Source of the DNA: a virus | Length of the DNA: 64,000 nucleotides | IMG/VR virus record: IMGVR_UViG_3300027985_000700 | Span: 1-64,000 of that record | Direction: 5' to 3' (one strand) | Shown here: piece by piece, positions 26,120 to 35,072 of the stretch | Numbering within the stretch: position 1 is the stretch's first letter | Layout: each line of letters starts with the position of its first letter | Notes under the pieces: generated by a model | The model's input: only the letters and a program-made list of their open reading frames with translations | What the model was told of the DNA's origin: nothing | Databases searched by the model: none | Translations under genes and position numbers: made by a program

Positions 26120-27103
26120 CTAATCGGTATTTCTTATAGCTTCAATAGTTAGTTGTTTTATTTCGTTGTATAAGTCTTCATTATCATGTAAAAATTCTAC
26201 AACTTTTGGTTTGCCCTGTCCTATTTTTGTTTCATTATAAGAGAACCATGAACCACCTTTGGTAATAACACCCAAGTCACTTGCTACATCGGCAAGTTCA
26301 CTATAAGGGTCTAATCCTTTACCAAATTCAATGGTAACATCTGTTTTCTTAAATGGTGCTGCTACTTTATTTTTAACTACCTTTACAGTTGCAGTTGTAC
26401 TTTCTTCAGTGTTGTTGGCAGTTGCACCTTTTCTTATTTCAATACGTTGTGATGCAGCAAACTTTAATGCTTGACCACCTGGAGTAGTTTCAGGATTTCC
26501 ATACATAACACCAATTTTCATACGTATTTGATTAATAAATACTATTGTAGTGTTTGTCTTTTGGGCAACGGCTACAAGTTTACGCATTGCTTGTGACATT
26601 AACCTTGCAAGTAAGCCAATATGTGTGTCTCCCATTTCTCCTTCAATTTCTGCTTGTGGTGTAAGTGCGGCAACACTGTCAATTACTATTAAACTTATTT
26701 GCCCAGTACGTGCAAGGGCTTCACAAACTTCAAGTGCTTGCTCACCATTGTCAGGCTGGTTAAAAATCAACTTATTAAAATCTACCCCTAAGTTACCTGC
26801 ATAATAAGTATCTACTGCGTGTTCAGCATCTATATAGGCACATACTTTATCAGGAAACTTTTTTTGTGCTTCTGCTACTGCGTGTAAAGCAAGTGTAGTT
26901 TTACCACTACTCTCAGGTCCATATATTTCTATAATTCTACCCTGTGGATAACCACCACCTAAAATGTGGTCTATTTTTAAACTACCACTACTTATAGTAG
27001 GTACTTTTTTAATAGTTTCCTCAGTTAAAATCATAACACTTTCATCACCAAATTGTTTTCTTAATACTTTAAGTGTGTCTACTATGTCTTGATTTAATTC
27101 CAT
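26120..27103 (-). CDS. recA: RecA recombinase
   Basis: 327 residues. Full RecA core: GSLKIDHILGGGYPQGR, Walker A GPESSGKT, DAEHAVD, Walker B LIVIDSVAAL, the L1/L2 region with FINQIR and GNPETTPGGQALKF. Slightly shorter than bacterial RecA because the C-terminal domain is trimmed. It performs homologous strand exchange, probably with the RecU-like resolvase and Cas4-like nuclease in the same operon. Confidence 0.96.
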   Translation of the reverse strand: MELNQDIVDTLKVLRKQFGDESVMILTEETIKKVPTISSGSLKIDHILGGGYPQGRIIEIYGPESSGKTTLALHAVAEAQKKFPDKVCAYIDAEHAVDTYYAGNLGVDFNKLIFNQPDNGEQALEVCEALARTGQISLIVIDSVAALTPQAEIEGEMGDTHIGLLARLMSQAMRKLVAVAQKTNTTIVFINQIRMKIGVMYGNPETTPGGQALKFAASQRIEIRKGATANNTEESTTATVKVVKNKVAAPFKKTDVTIEFGKGLDPYSELADVASDLGVITKGGSWFSYNETKIGQGKPKVVEFLHDNEDLYNEIKQLTIEAIRNTD

Positions 27104-27118
27104 ATTGTTCTTCCTTCC

Positions 27119-27289
27119 TTATGTTATTGTATAATTAGTTACACTAACTATACTATATTCTATTAGTATTACAGGTACAACTATGCCTTCATCATTACAA
27201 GAAGGAAAATTCCATACATTTGTTATATGGTAGTTTCCTTTAATAAAATCTTGTAGTTCTTTTACGTTATATACTATTTTATAAAACAT
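27119..27289 (-). CDS. Hypothetical small protein
   Basis: 56 residues (MFYKIVYNVK start), just upstream of recA and two bases after the stop of the previous gene. It has a weak ribosome site. Alternating hydrophobic residues suggest a small beta-rich domain. No family recognised. Confidence 0.5.
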   Translation of the reverse strand: MFYKIVYNVKELQDFIKGNYHITNVWNFPSCNDEGIVVPVILIEYSIVSVTNYTIT

Positions 27290-27290
27290 A

Positions 27291-27758
27291 TTACCACTTA
27301 AAATTATTTAATTGTTCTTGTAATTTCTTTAAAGCATTTATTTTAGTTTCGTAGTTGTTATAAAATTTCTTAAACCTTGTTAGGTTAAGTTTAATTTCAT
27401 TTAAACTAGTCCATTCTTCAATAGTGTCCTGTAATGCTAATGTGTCAAAATATTCATTGGCTGGAAACTTATTACTATTATGTTCTGTTTCCCATTGATC
27501 TCTATGTTTCTTAACCGCTAAAGCGTGGTCTTTATCACATAGTAATTTTTTGTTTTCGTATTCTTTTTCATACCTAGCAAGTATCTCTCCAGCTACCATT
27601 TGTAAGTCACTTAATATAACTGTTTTTTCTGCTATACTACTTGCGTCAGTGTTAGGTAGTACCTCTACCTTTTTACTTAAATCATTAATAATATATACAA
27701 GTTGGTCTTGTGTATATGTTATTAAACTAAAAGGGTCTAAGTTATAATTGTTTTCCAT
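27291..27758 (-). CDS. Hypothetical coiled-coil protein
   Basis: 155 residues, strongly helical and charged, with a predicted coiled coil over the second half (NLTRFKKFYNNYETKINALKK region). Overlaps the RecU-like gene by 17 bases. It may be a recombination-associated protein by position; no motif supports this. Confidence 0.6.
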   Translation of the reverse strand: MENNYNLDPFSLITYTQDQLVYIINDLSKKVEVLPNTDASSIAEKTVILSDLQMVAGEILARYEKEYENKKLLCDKDHALAVKKHRDQWETEHNSNKFPANEYFDTLALQDTIEEWTSLNEIKLNLTRFKKFYNNYETKINALKKLQEQLNNFKW

Positions 27759-28230
27759 ATTTTATAATTAACCTCCTTAATAAGTCTTCAACATCGTATA
27801 CGTAGGTTACAATTTTCTTAGTTCCATACATCGGTGTCGCTTCAATGTCTCCATTTTTTATATGGTTACGACTTATACTTTTAGCTCCAGTTTTTGCTAA
27901 CCTATTTAATTCATTTATGTGAACAAAATAATGTTCATCAAACTTACTGTATTTAATTAGTACACCCGGAATAACACCATCATATTTAGTTTTATTAGTT
28001 AACCCATCTTTTTGGTTTTTACTAATATGATTTAACGGTAATGTGCCCGTAGCCGTACTTTTTAACTCCATATAAAAGATGTTTGGGTATAGGTAGTTAA
28101 TATAGTCGCAAATGTTAGAAACGGCTGTAAAACCACCCATAGTATCGTATAAGCGTGTGATACATAAATTTTGTACCTCACAACTTATGTTAAAGTCTTC
28201 TTCAAAACGTTTACCACTATTCTTCGCCAT
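27742..28230 (-). CDS. recU: RecU-like Holliday junction resolvase
   Basis: About 162 residues from the ATG at 28230. It starts with AKNSGKRFEEDF, as RecU does, followed by CDYI and the PD-(D/E)xK core YMELKST, then LPLNHISKNQ and a strand with VLIKY. RecU cuts four-way junctions and acts with RecA in Gram-positive bacteria. Start chosen by spacing to AGGAG; two further in-frame ATGs lie just upstream. Confidence 0.8.
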   Translation of the reverse strand: MAKNSGKRFEEDFNISCEVQNLCITRLYDTMGGFTAVSNICDYINYLYPNIFYMELKSTATGTLPLNHISKNQKDGLTNKTKYDGVIPGVLIKYSKFDEHYFVHINELNRLAKTGAKSISRNHIKNGDIEATPMYGTKKIVTYVYDVEDLLRRLIIKYGKQL

Positions 28231-29086
28231 CTTCATCATCTCCTGCTACTGTAAAATCTACTTTAGTAAGGTCTGGTGTAAAACCATCATTACCACAACG
28301 ATTTTTATAATGACAGTATTTACATTTTGATATTTTAATAGTACGTGGTGGTAGTTGTTCTAATTTTTGGTAAGTTTTAACATTTTCTATTTCTCCTATT
28401 ACATCTTGTTTAACTTGTCCGTCAACAAAAAATTCAATAGGTAGTAACTTTAAGTTGTCCCTGTTTTCGTACACATAAAGTATATTATCAATACCTAAGG
28501 CAATACTATATGCCCCACCCTGTCTTTGGTGTTCTTCATAAGGTACACGTTCAACTTCTTTGTACTTAACTGTCCATTTATAGTTACCCATAGTTTTAAT
28601 TTCTATAATATAATAAACACCTTTTATTTTTACAATACCATCACATAAAAATCTAGCACTTATTATATCATTATAAAGTTTAACTTCATTACCTTGTCTT
28701 TCAATTACTTGGGTTTGTAGTTCAGGGTGTTCCTCTAAGTATTGAATAGGGTCTACCCATTCTATGTCAAACCCATTTTCTTTCATTTTCATAACAATTT
28801 GTTGTATACGTTCATGTCGGTCTGTACCAGTTTGTAACATACTTAGGTTAGGTCCAGCCTCACTTGGAGGTCTGTTATCGGGTTCTTCTTCTATACCTTG
28901 TACCTTGTAATATAACTGTCTAGCACAACCACCAAGACTACTTGGACTAAACATATCTTTTTTTGGCATTCTTGGTGGGTTCATTTTTTGTTGTGTACAG
29001 TAAAAAGCATATTCAAATTGTTCAGCAATAGACTTAGGTTTAGTTGCTTCACGTATTAATTTAGCAAGTATATTACCACTACTCAT
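28217..29086 (-). CDS. Cas4/RecB-like PD-(D/E)xK nuclease with Fe-S cysteines
   Basis: 289 residues. FSPSSLGGCARQLYY holds the first cluster cysteine, CDGIVKIKG and IIEIKTMGNYK form the catalytic Asp/Glu-x-Lys core, HQRQGGAYSIAL is the QxxxY-type helix, and CKYCHYKNRC supplies the remaining cysteines. This is the Cas4-type exonuclease layout. There is no CRISPR array or other cas gene nearby, so it belongs to phage replication or recombination. Confidence 0.85.
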   Translation of the reverse strand: MSSGNILAKLIREATKPKSIAEQFEYAFYCTQQKMNPPRMPKKDMFSPSSLGGCARQLYYKVQGIEEEPDNRPPSEAGPNLSMLQTGTDRHERIQQIVMKMKENGFDIEWVDPIQYLEEHPELQTQVIERQGNEVKLYNDIISARFLCDGIVKIKGVYYIIEIKTMGNYKWTVKYKEVERVPYEEHQRQGGAYSIALGIDNILYVYENRDNLKLLPIEFFVDGQVKQDVIGEIENVKTYQKLEQLPPRTIKISKCKYCHYKNRCGNDGFTPDLTKVDFTVAGDDEDGEE

Positions 29087-30161
29087 TAGTATTACCTTCT
29101 GTTAATGGGGCAAGTATTTGTACTAAATTAGGGGTTTTAATAAATATAGGGCTATAACCTTCACAGTAACCAATAGTTATATTAGTTTTTTGTTTATTTA
29201 TTAAATCGCTTAGTGCTTGTACGTCAAGTAACACATTTAAACTTATAGGTATTTCAGCAACGTCAGTTGTTAAAACTTCTTGTGTACCTTTAGTGTCTTG
29301 TAAACAAAGTTTATCATCAACTGTTTTTAAATAAATAGTATTGTTTGAAAGTATTTTAACTCTGTCAATAATATTTTGTATGTTACTTAATGTGTCAGTT
29401 AATAATAATGTTTGTGTAAGTTCAAATTCTTTAAAATTTAGGTAGTTAGGGTAATCTCCCTTACCTGGCTGTTCACCACCATATATAGTGTAGTTATCAC
29501 TAACTATCATTACTACACCATCTTGTTGGTATAAATTAATATCTACTGTACCATCTATTGTAAGTAATAATTCTACCATTCTTTGTGTTAAGTAAAATGG
29601 TGTTGTGAAACTGTTGGCTAACCCTGTTGCAATACTTAATTTAATACCGTCTGTTGTAACAATATCTTTATCATTCAAGTAATAACCCATTAACATAGGG
29701 TTAACAATTAATTTACCCAAAGCGGCACTTGCAGTATCAAAAAGTAATAAATCTTTTATATTAAGTTTACCACTTACTACTTCTTCACTTGTAACATCAA
29801 GTAACGCAGGTTCAGGTACTATGTCAGTTAATATATCCATCTTATAAACACCATTACCTATTATTTCAAGTAATGTATTATTGTGTTTAAGTGTTATTGT
29901 TTCCGTTGTAATTTTTTGTACTAATTTAATAAACTGCTCCCCCATAATACTATAAGTATCTTCTTGTTCACAATCTACATTTAAACTAATTAAATACGTG
30001 TTGTTACCATCACTTGTATAAAATGTAAGTTGTTTGTCTTTTAGTTTAATAGTAATATAGTTAGTATATGGTACTATTTTATTACTGCCAAGACCTTTTA
30101 ACAATTTACGGGTTACATTTTGTAGTAATATCGTATTTAATGTTATCTTTTCATATTCCAT
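29079..30161 (-). CDS. dnaN: DNA polymerase sliding clamp, DnaN-like
   Basis: 360 residues from the ATG at 30161, which follows TAGGAGGAA; an in-frame start at 30206 lies inside dpdA. The sequence is divergent but shows the three-fold repeated clamp pattern, e.g. ILLQNVTRKLLKGLG at the start, SGKLNIKDLLLFDTAS in the middle and the GYSPIFIKTP C-terminal strand that contacts the loader. A phage-encoded beta clamp fits with its own clamp loader and family-A polymerase. Confidence 0.78.
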   Translation of the reverse strand: MEYEKITLNTILLQNVTRKLLKGLGSNKIVPYTNYITIKLKDKQLTFYTSDGNNTYLISLNVDCEQEDTYSIMGEQFIKLVQKITTETITLKHNNTLLEIIGNGVYKMDILTDIVPEPALLDVTSEEVVSGKLNIKDLLLFDTASAALGKLIVNPMLMGYYLNDKDIVTTDGIKLSIATGLANSFTTPFYLTQRMVELLLTIDGTVDINLYQQDGVVMIVSDNYTIYGGEQPGKGDYPNYLNFKEFELTQTLLLTDTLSNIQNIIDRVKILSNNTIYLKTVDDKLCLQDTKGTQEVLTTDVAEIPISLNVLLDVQALSDLINKQKTNITIGYCEGYSPIFIKTPNLVQILAPLTEGNTNE

Positions 30162-30171
30162 TTTGTTCCTC

Positions 30172-31103
30172 CTAAAATAATGTATTTTGTTTTGGTTTTG
30201 TACCATAAGTACAAACGTTATCTTTTGCTTTTTGTTCTAAGTACTTTATGTTAAATAAAGTTCTCTTCTTGTAGTCTTCACTAAGTTCCTCAATGGTATA
30301 ACCAAACTTATTTACATAACTAGTTATTGCCTTTTGTACTGGTAATGATTGGTTAACAAAGTGTTGTTTTTTGTTGGTACTTTTGTCACTTAATAGTATG
30401 GCACCAAAGTCTGACATTACACCACCATTAGCACTTTGCATAATCCAACTACTTGCGTCTGCACTGTATAATGGAAATTGTGCTATTAAATCAAAGTCTT
30501 GTACCCCTAAGGCATGAACCTTAATATCAGGATTTTTGCTATGTTTAATAATTTCAAATATCTTATGCAACTTAGCAACCTTTTCTGCCTTTGTTTTACC
30601 TACTATATTTCCAATAGCAACTAAATCTACTTTAGGTTCAAAGTTAAGTATATTCTCTAAATACATAGTATTACTACCAGCATGAAATACAGGAACAAGT
30701 TTTTGTGGACTTTTTACTTTACCATACATATATAAAAAGTTTTCCCACGTTTTCTTATTAGCTTCTAAACGTTCCTGACTTGTAGCATTTTTACCCAATC
30801 TGCCTGGTATTGAATCTACTTCCATAAAGTAACGTAAACCATCGTCCCATTTATTAACGTAAGCAATGTATTCATCTATGTCTACACTAACACCACGTGT
30901 CCAAGCAGTGAATGCACCACTATCTAAAAAAGTTAATTTACCTGCTGCACAACGTTTCTCAAATGGTCTTTTATCGTTCCAGTAACTTAATAACCTGTGT
31001 AGGTCTTGTTGGTCTATATACTCGTCAGCTTCAGGACACTGAACCGGACGCCAGCAAAATAAATATTAAAAGGTTTTTTATCTTTTAAATTGTTGCTGTT
31101 CAT
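30172..31103 (-). CDS. dpdA: 7-deazaguanine DNA transglycosylase DpdA, interrupted by a frameshift
   Basis: TGT-like DpdA enzymes exchange guanine in DNA for a 7-deazaguanine base. Seen here: LTFLDSGAF, the catalytic-Asp region, FMEVD, PVFHAG, VAIGNIVG, KVHALGV and SADASSW. The ATG at 31103 opens PFNIYFAGV, but the frame then shifts at 31049-31036: the start frame hits a stop about 10 codons later, while CPEADEY and all the rest lie in another frame. A 5-base hop from GTC to GTT would give FAGVQCPEADEY, a continuous 308-residue protein. If no recoding occurs the gene is broken, or an internal start at 30825 gives a truncated form. It directly follows a GIY-YIG gene. Confidence 0.75.
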
Positions 31104-31108
31104 AATCA

Positions 31109-31801
31109 TCACTCTCCTTTATATTTCCAAATATAACCCAAACCTGTCTTGTTTACACCTTGTAAACACTTACCAATAGTATCAACACAACAATTATTAT
31201 CTTTTGCCGCTTGTACTATACTTGGATAACTATTTAAAAATTTTCCTTCTTTACTATATTGTTCTATTTCTTTACCCATAATTAATTTACAGTTTTTATG
31301 TGCTAGTATTTCTGGTAACAAATAAACCTCGTGTTCATATAACCATACATACCCCTTACATAATATTTTATTACGACAAGCATAATTAATACTATTATAA
31401 TGAACCTTCATTTGTTTGGCAGCTATACCACTACTTTCAAAAATGTTTATTTGGTTACCATTTAAATCGTATTGTAAAACTGTTTTACTTCTTTTGTTGT
31501 CCTTACCACTATTAACAGGACAAGCATCCCCACCTATTGTTGAATTAAAACCTTTATTATAACTATTATATAAATCAACATAGTAAATTTCTTTTTGTTT
31601 TAACTCTTTCATTGTGTTTGCATTATCTATAACTTCCCACGTAAAGTAATCTTTTGGATATTTACTTAGAGCCTTTTGGAATTTGTGGTTCTTTTTAAGG
31701 TCGTAATAATGTTTTTTAATACGTTCTTTTAAGGTATGGGTAGTTATTCCAATATAAACTCTTCCATCTTTATGTGTGCATTTGTAAACAATGCCTTCCA
31801 T
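31109..31801 (-). CDS. GIY-YIG homing endonuclease
   Basis: 230 residues from the ATG at 31801, 7 bases after AAAGGAG. The GIY-YIG domain is intact (IVYKCTHKDGRVYIG, then ERIKKH, FTWEVID and the catalytic-Glu-like LKQKEIYYVDLY). Two NUMOD-type DNA-binding repeats follow (FESSGIAAKQM and YPSIVQAAKDN). It has its own promoter and ends with AAAGGAGAG, which doubles as the ribosome site for dpdA. This cassette-like position matches the HNH gene before queE. Confidence 0.88.
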   Translation of the reverse strand: MEGIVYKCTHKDGRVYIGITTHTLKERIKKHYYDLKKNHKFQKALSKYPKDYFTWEVIDNANTMKELKQKEIYYVDLYNSYNKGFNSTIGGDACPVNSGKDNKRSKTVLQYDLNGNQINIFESSGIAAKQMKVHYNSINYACRNKILCKGYVWLYEHEVYLLPEILAHKNCKLIMGKEIEQYSKEGKFLNSYPSIVQAAKDNNCCVDTIGKCLQGVNKTGLGYIWKYKGE

Positions 31802-31826
31802 ATTATTCTCCTTTCTCATTACTTAA

Positions 31827-31855
31827 ATTATACCATATCTGTGGTGAAATGTCAA
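31827..31855 (-). promoter_or_regulatory. Sigma-A promoter of the GIY-YIG/dpdA/dnaN/recA operon
   Basis: Consensus TTGACA (31855-31850), 17 bp ending in TGG, TATAAT (31832-31827). One of the strongest promoters in the window. Confidence 0.85.
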
Positions 31856-31864
31856 GTAATATAA

Positions 31865-31891
31865 ATAAAAAAAGTTGGTTGTTCACCAACT
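31865..31891 (-). terminator. Intrinsic terminator
   Basis: On the minus strand AGTTGGT pairs with ACCAACT around 5 bases and is followed by seven T. Ends the queC operon. Confidence 0.85.
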
Positions 31892-32174
31892 ATTTTTTAA
31901 GTAGTTTTACATTTACTCTGTCACGGTAACTACCATTATTTATCCATAATCTATATTCTTGATGTATTTCAAAACAGTGTGGATAGTTAATGTCTTCGTT
32001 GTAACATATAGACATCTCTTCATCAATTATGGGTATAGTAACATATTTGTGGTCTTTACTTAAAACTACACCACATTTGTATTCTCCATTAAAGTATTCG
32101 TTTTCTATAAGTATGTAATAATCTTCATAGGGTATATTTTCCTGTTTAAGGACCTTTATAACCTCGTTTAACAT
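31890..32174 (-). CDS. Hypothetical protein
   Basis: 94 residues, acidic N-terminus and basic C-terminus, predicted alpha/beta. No family recognised. Its start overlaps the previous stop by one base; last gene of the queC operon. Confidence 0.6.
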   Translation of the reverse strand: MLNEVIKVLKQENIPYEDYYILIENEYFNGEYKCGVVLSKDHKYVTIPIIDEEMSICYNEDINYPHCFEIHQEYRLWINNGSYRDRVNVKLLKK

Positions 32175-32395
32175 TACTTAATAAATAGGTAACCAAACAC
32201 TTTTAAAGCCGTGTACATACCCATTATACCCATAATACCACTAAAACTAATAGGGTGGGTAGCAAACCTGTATAACCCACTTGTTTCACTTGGTACACCA
32301 AATATGCGTGTACAAATAAATAGTACCATAAAACTAACTACAAATCCTATTATAAATAATATAGGGGTATCCCAACTAAATATTTCTTTTAGCAT
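32174..32395 (-). CDS. Small membrane protein
   Basis: 73 residues with two hydrophobic helices (about 11-31 and 46-68). Overlaps the gene upstream by seven bases. Function unknown. Confidence 0.6.
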   Translation of the reverse strand: MLKEIFSWDTPILFIIGFVVSFMVLFICTRIFGVPSETSGLYRFATHPISFSGIMGIMGMYTALKVFGYLFIK

Positions 32396-32868
32396 TTAGC
32401 ACCTCCAAAGTAAATTAAAAATCTCCAATTACTATTATCAATACGTTTCATTTTTAAGTCTTTAACCTGTTGTTTGTTATCATAATACATTGTTAACTGT
32501 TTGTTAACTAAGTCACTTGCCTTTAAGTCAGGGTATAAAGCAACTAATGTAGCAAGATCAACATTGTTAAGGTTGGTATAAGTTTGTTGTTCATAATTCA
32601 TATAATTACCAACTATTTTAGTGATACCAACTTCTATATCAGCATTTTCTACTTCTAGCATTTCTATTTTTTGGTTTATTGTAGTATTGTCAAGTAGTTT
32701 AAAACTAACGGAGAATAATAAACCTACCATTACAAAAAATGCTACCACAAACAGTGTGCCACCAATACCCAAAAATGTTTCTTGGGTATTATTATCATAC
32801 TTAGCATTGTCCCCCTTTGCTACAATAAACACACCACAAATCATTATTAGTAAACATATAATTACCAT
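32389..32868 (-). CDS. Membrane protein with soluble helical domain
   Basis: 159 residues, two N-terminal transmembrane helices (about 1-16 and 33-55) followed by a helical domain (INQKIEMLEVENADIE...). This layout resembles small phage membrane proteins of unknown role, possibly superinfection-related, but no motif is decisive. Confidence 0.6.
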   Translation of the reverse strand: MVIICLLIMICGVFIVAKGDNAKYDNNTQETFLGIGGTLFVVAFFVMVGLLFSVSFKLLDNTTINQKIEMLEVENADIEVGITKIVGNYMNYEQQTYTNLNNVDLATLVALYPDLKASDLVNKQLTMYYDNKQQVKDLKMKRIDNSNWRFLIYFGGAKC

Positions 32869-32880
32869 ATTATTTCCTCC

Positions 32881-33630
32881 TTATAATATTATATTACCTT
32901 CACTTGGTTTAATGTCTCTTTGTAATAAGTAAAGGTATGCATCTTTAATATCATTTTCTTCTTTAGCACCACGACCATATGTACCGTTGTCAATTTGTGT
33001 CATAACAAGTTTTAAGTAAGCCATAACGTCACTTAATACATCGTCACTAAATTTCATACCATTTAGCATAAATGCAATAACTTTTCTAACACATGGTTTA
33101 CATTTAAAACAAGGTTTTCCATCGTGTGGGAAGTAACAACTAAAACTGCCGTTCCATGCTTCTTCTAGTGTACCACCTTTGTCTAAATACATTTTAAGTA
33201 ATTCACGTTTAGTGTATTCTTTAAAGTCTACATTAATACGTATATTACGTTCTTCAGTCCAGTGTTGTTTTTGGTACAAGAAACTAAATAGTTCTCCTGC
33301 CTTTTGTGCGAACTCAGGACTCTTATCTAAAACTCTGTCCCCGTAAGTTGCACCCAAACATATTTCATCGCCATAGTTAGTTGCTATAGCAGTAAAATAT
33401 AAGTTACGTAAAGGAATTATTTTATCTTCCCTTTCAATACTATGTAGGTTAAGTACATCTTTTAGTACAATAACATCACTATCTAGTTTACTTATTTCTT
33501 CTTTACTATAGCTACTATTAATATCTATGTATAGTTTTACATCAGGTTCCCATATTTTACTTATTAACCAACTATCCATACCACCACTATAAAGTAGTAC
33601 TTTTTTACTTTTTGGGTTAAAGTCTGTCAT
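32881..33630 (-). CDS. queC: 7-cyano-7-deazaguanine (preQ0) synthase
   Basis: 249 residues from the ATG at 33630, 8 bases after AAAGGGG. The PP-loop is LLYSGGMDS, followed by GATYGDR and the zinc site SCYFPHDGKPCFKCKPC. QueC converts 7-carboxy-7-deazaguanine to preQ0 using ATP and ammonia. It separates QueC from QueD/E/FolE by 6-8 kb, but all parts of the pathway are present. No QueF-like reductase was seen, so preQ0 itself is probably the base inserted in DNA. Confidence 0.88.
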   Translation of the reverse strand: MTDFNPKSKKVLLYSGGMDSWLISKIWEPDVKLYIDINSSYSKEEISKLDSDVIVLKDVLNLHSIEREDKIIPLRNLYFTAIATNYGDEICLGATYGDRVLDKSPEFAQKAGELFSFLYQKQHWTEERNIRINVDFKEYTKRELLKMYLDKGGTLEEAWNGSFSCYFPHDGKPCFKCKPCVRKVIAFMLNGMKFSDDVLSDVMAYLKLVMTQIDNGTYGRGAKEENDIKDAYLYLLQRDIKPSEGNIIL

Positions 33631-33904
33631 AACCATTACCCCTTTCATTATCGGCTTTTATTTTACCTTTAATATTTTTTAATCTTTGTTCAATACGTTT
33701 TATAATAACATTTTGTGCTTCCTCCATTGTGGCATACATAAAGTTTTCGTTAGTGTGTGTTGTACCGTTAGACACAATTTCATAACAAAGATTATTGTCT
33801 CTATCAATAGCCATACCCGTAACAGTATATTTATAAATGTTATCTTTATACCATAATTCATCGATTACGTATACATCTTGTCCTAGTTTAAATTTTGGTT
33901 CCAT
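33617..33904 (-). CDS. Hypothetical protein
   Basis: 95 residues, small beta-rich N-terminal part (KFKLGQDVYVID) and a Lys-rich helix at the end. It overlaps queC by 14 bases. Function unknown. Confidence 0.6.
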   Translation of the reverse strand: MEPKFKLGQDVYVIDELWYKDNIYKYTVTGMAIDRDNNLCYEIVSNGTTHTNENFMYATMEEAQNVIIKRIEQRLKNIKGKIKADNERGNGYDRL

Positions 33905-33905
33905 A

Positions 33906-34136
33906 TTATCTTTCTCCTTTTAAAATTAAATATTCATCTACAGCTCTAATAGATTCTACTACTTTATCAAGTAGTTCTATTAGTTTCTTTTCTTGGTTAA
34001 TATCTAAGTTGTTGTGTTGTATACCCATAACATTAACTTCATTATCAACCATATAATCTACTTTTTTATGGTCAGTAATAAATGTTGTATTACCCCACAA
34101 TCTAATATCGTAATCAGTTACACTTCTTTTTTCCAT
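33906..34136 (-). CDS. Hypothetical protein
   Basis: 76 residues, ending with a helix (KLIELLDKVVESIRAVDEYL). Tight spacing to both neighbours. No family recognised. Confidence 0.6.
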   Translation of the reverse strand: MEKRSVTDYDIRLWGNTTFITDHKKVDYMVDNEVNVMGIQHNNLDINQEKKLIELLDKVVESIRAVDEYLILKGER

Positions 34137-34147
34137 ATTAATCCTCC

Positions 34148-34567
34148 TTATTTAAAGTATGCTTTATTATGGTAGTCAACTAATTCATACTGTGTTAAAT
34201 CAGTACCAATTAATTCTTCAGGTGTTTTAGTAGGGTTACTTACAATACATTTAACAACGGCGTGTAAACCGTAATGTAATTGTAAACCTATTGTTTTACT
34301 TGTAATGCCTGTAATGTCACGTATGTCTTCCCATACTTCTTCATTACCGTAAGGTCTTTTACCGTCCATTTCCATAGCACCAAACTCACACCCATTATTA
34401 CTTATAAAGTATGCACGTCTTAAAAGTAATAAATGATAGTTAGTTAATACGTGTGTATTTATTTTTTCTTCATTTTTGTTAATAAGGTTAAGTTCTTTTA
34501 AAACCTCATCTCCATATTCATCTTGTATTAAAGCAATTGCCCTTTTGGCTTCTTTACTTAATTCCAT
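34148..34567 (-). CDS. Hypothetical protein
   Basis: 139 residues, starting after AAAGGAGGG. Helical N-terminus; contains MDGKRPYGNEEVWEDIRDI. Unknown family. First gene of the queC operon after its promoter. Confidence 0.62.
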   Translation of the reverse strand: MELSKEAKRAIALIQDEYGDEVLKELNLINKNEEKINTHVLTNYHLLLLRRAYFISNNGCEFGAMEMDGKRPYGNEEVWEDIRDITGITSKTIGLQLHYGLHAVVKCIVSNPTKTPEELIGTDLTQYELVDYHNKAYFK

Positions 34568-34588
34568 ATTACCCTCCTTTATATTACT

Positions 34589-34617
34589 ATTATACCATAT
34601 TAATTATAGAAAGTAAA
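34589..34617 (-). promoter_or_regulatory. Sigma-A promoter of the queC operon
   Basis: TTTACT (34617-34612), 17 bp ending in TGG, TATAAT (34594-34589). Confidence 0.78.
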
Positions 34618-34636
34618 GGACTTATTAAATAAGCCC
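34609..34636 (-). terminator. Possible terminator
   Basis: GGGCTTAT pairs with ATAAGTCC (one G-T) around three bases and is followed by TTTACTTT. It overlaps the stop of the gene at 34625 and the -35 box of the next promoter. Confidence 0.45.
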
Positions 34637-35071
34637 TTGTTTTTCAAGTTTTTCTAGTACTTCGTTACGTTTATTGGTATTCCATACCATATTCATATGT
34701 CTATTACCAACTTCATTACGTACTTGATTTCTTGCAATTTTTCTATTATAAACAGTAAATTGTTTATTTTTACCACTACCAACAACTTCAACACCTAGTT
34801 TTGTTTTAAGTTGTTTACCATTTTTATCCCTGTTAAAAGGGTATATAAGTGTGTTCTTACCTAGTGTTTTACAAACATTTAAAGCATGGTTTAACTTTAG
34901 TTGTCTAATGGTATATTTAACTAGTTCCTTAAGGTTGTTAACTACTGTGTCTTCATTAGTAGTTGCATCTTTAATACTAACTGGTTCAATACCTTCCTTC
35001 GTTAGTTGTTCTTTAATTTCGTCAAGATCTGCATAAACATATCCAGCTGTTCTTAATTTTTTGTCGTCCAT
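34625..35071 (-). CDS. Hypothetical protein
   Basis: 148 residues, basic C-terminal half (RKIARNQVRNEVGNRHMNM) that could bind nucleic acid. No family recognised. Two bases after hpt. Confidence 0.6.
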   Translation of the reverse strand: MDDKKLRTAGYVYADLDEIKEQLTKEGIEPVSIKDATTNEDTVVNNLKELVKYTIRQLKLNHALNVCKTLGKNTLIYPFNRDKNGKQLKTKLGVEVVGSGKNKQFTVYNRKIARNQVRNEVGNRHMNMVWNTNKRNEVLEKLEKQGLI

Positions 35072-35072
35072 A

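Noticed and set aside
28217-29086. CRISPR-Cas because of a Cas4-like gene
   Set aside because: No repeat-spacer array and no other cas gene is present; Cas4-like nucleases are common in phage recombination modules.
31036-31103. dpdA and queE defects as plain sequencing errors
   Set aside because: Not excluded, but two independent errors producing the same ~19-nt motif in two genes each preceded by a homing endonuclease is unlikely; kept as findings with a read check proposed.
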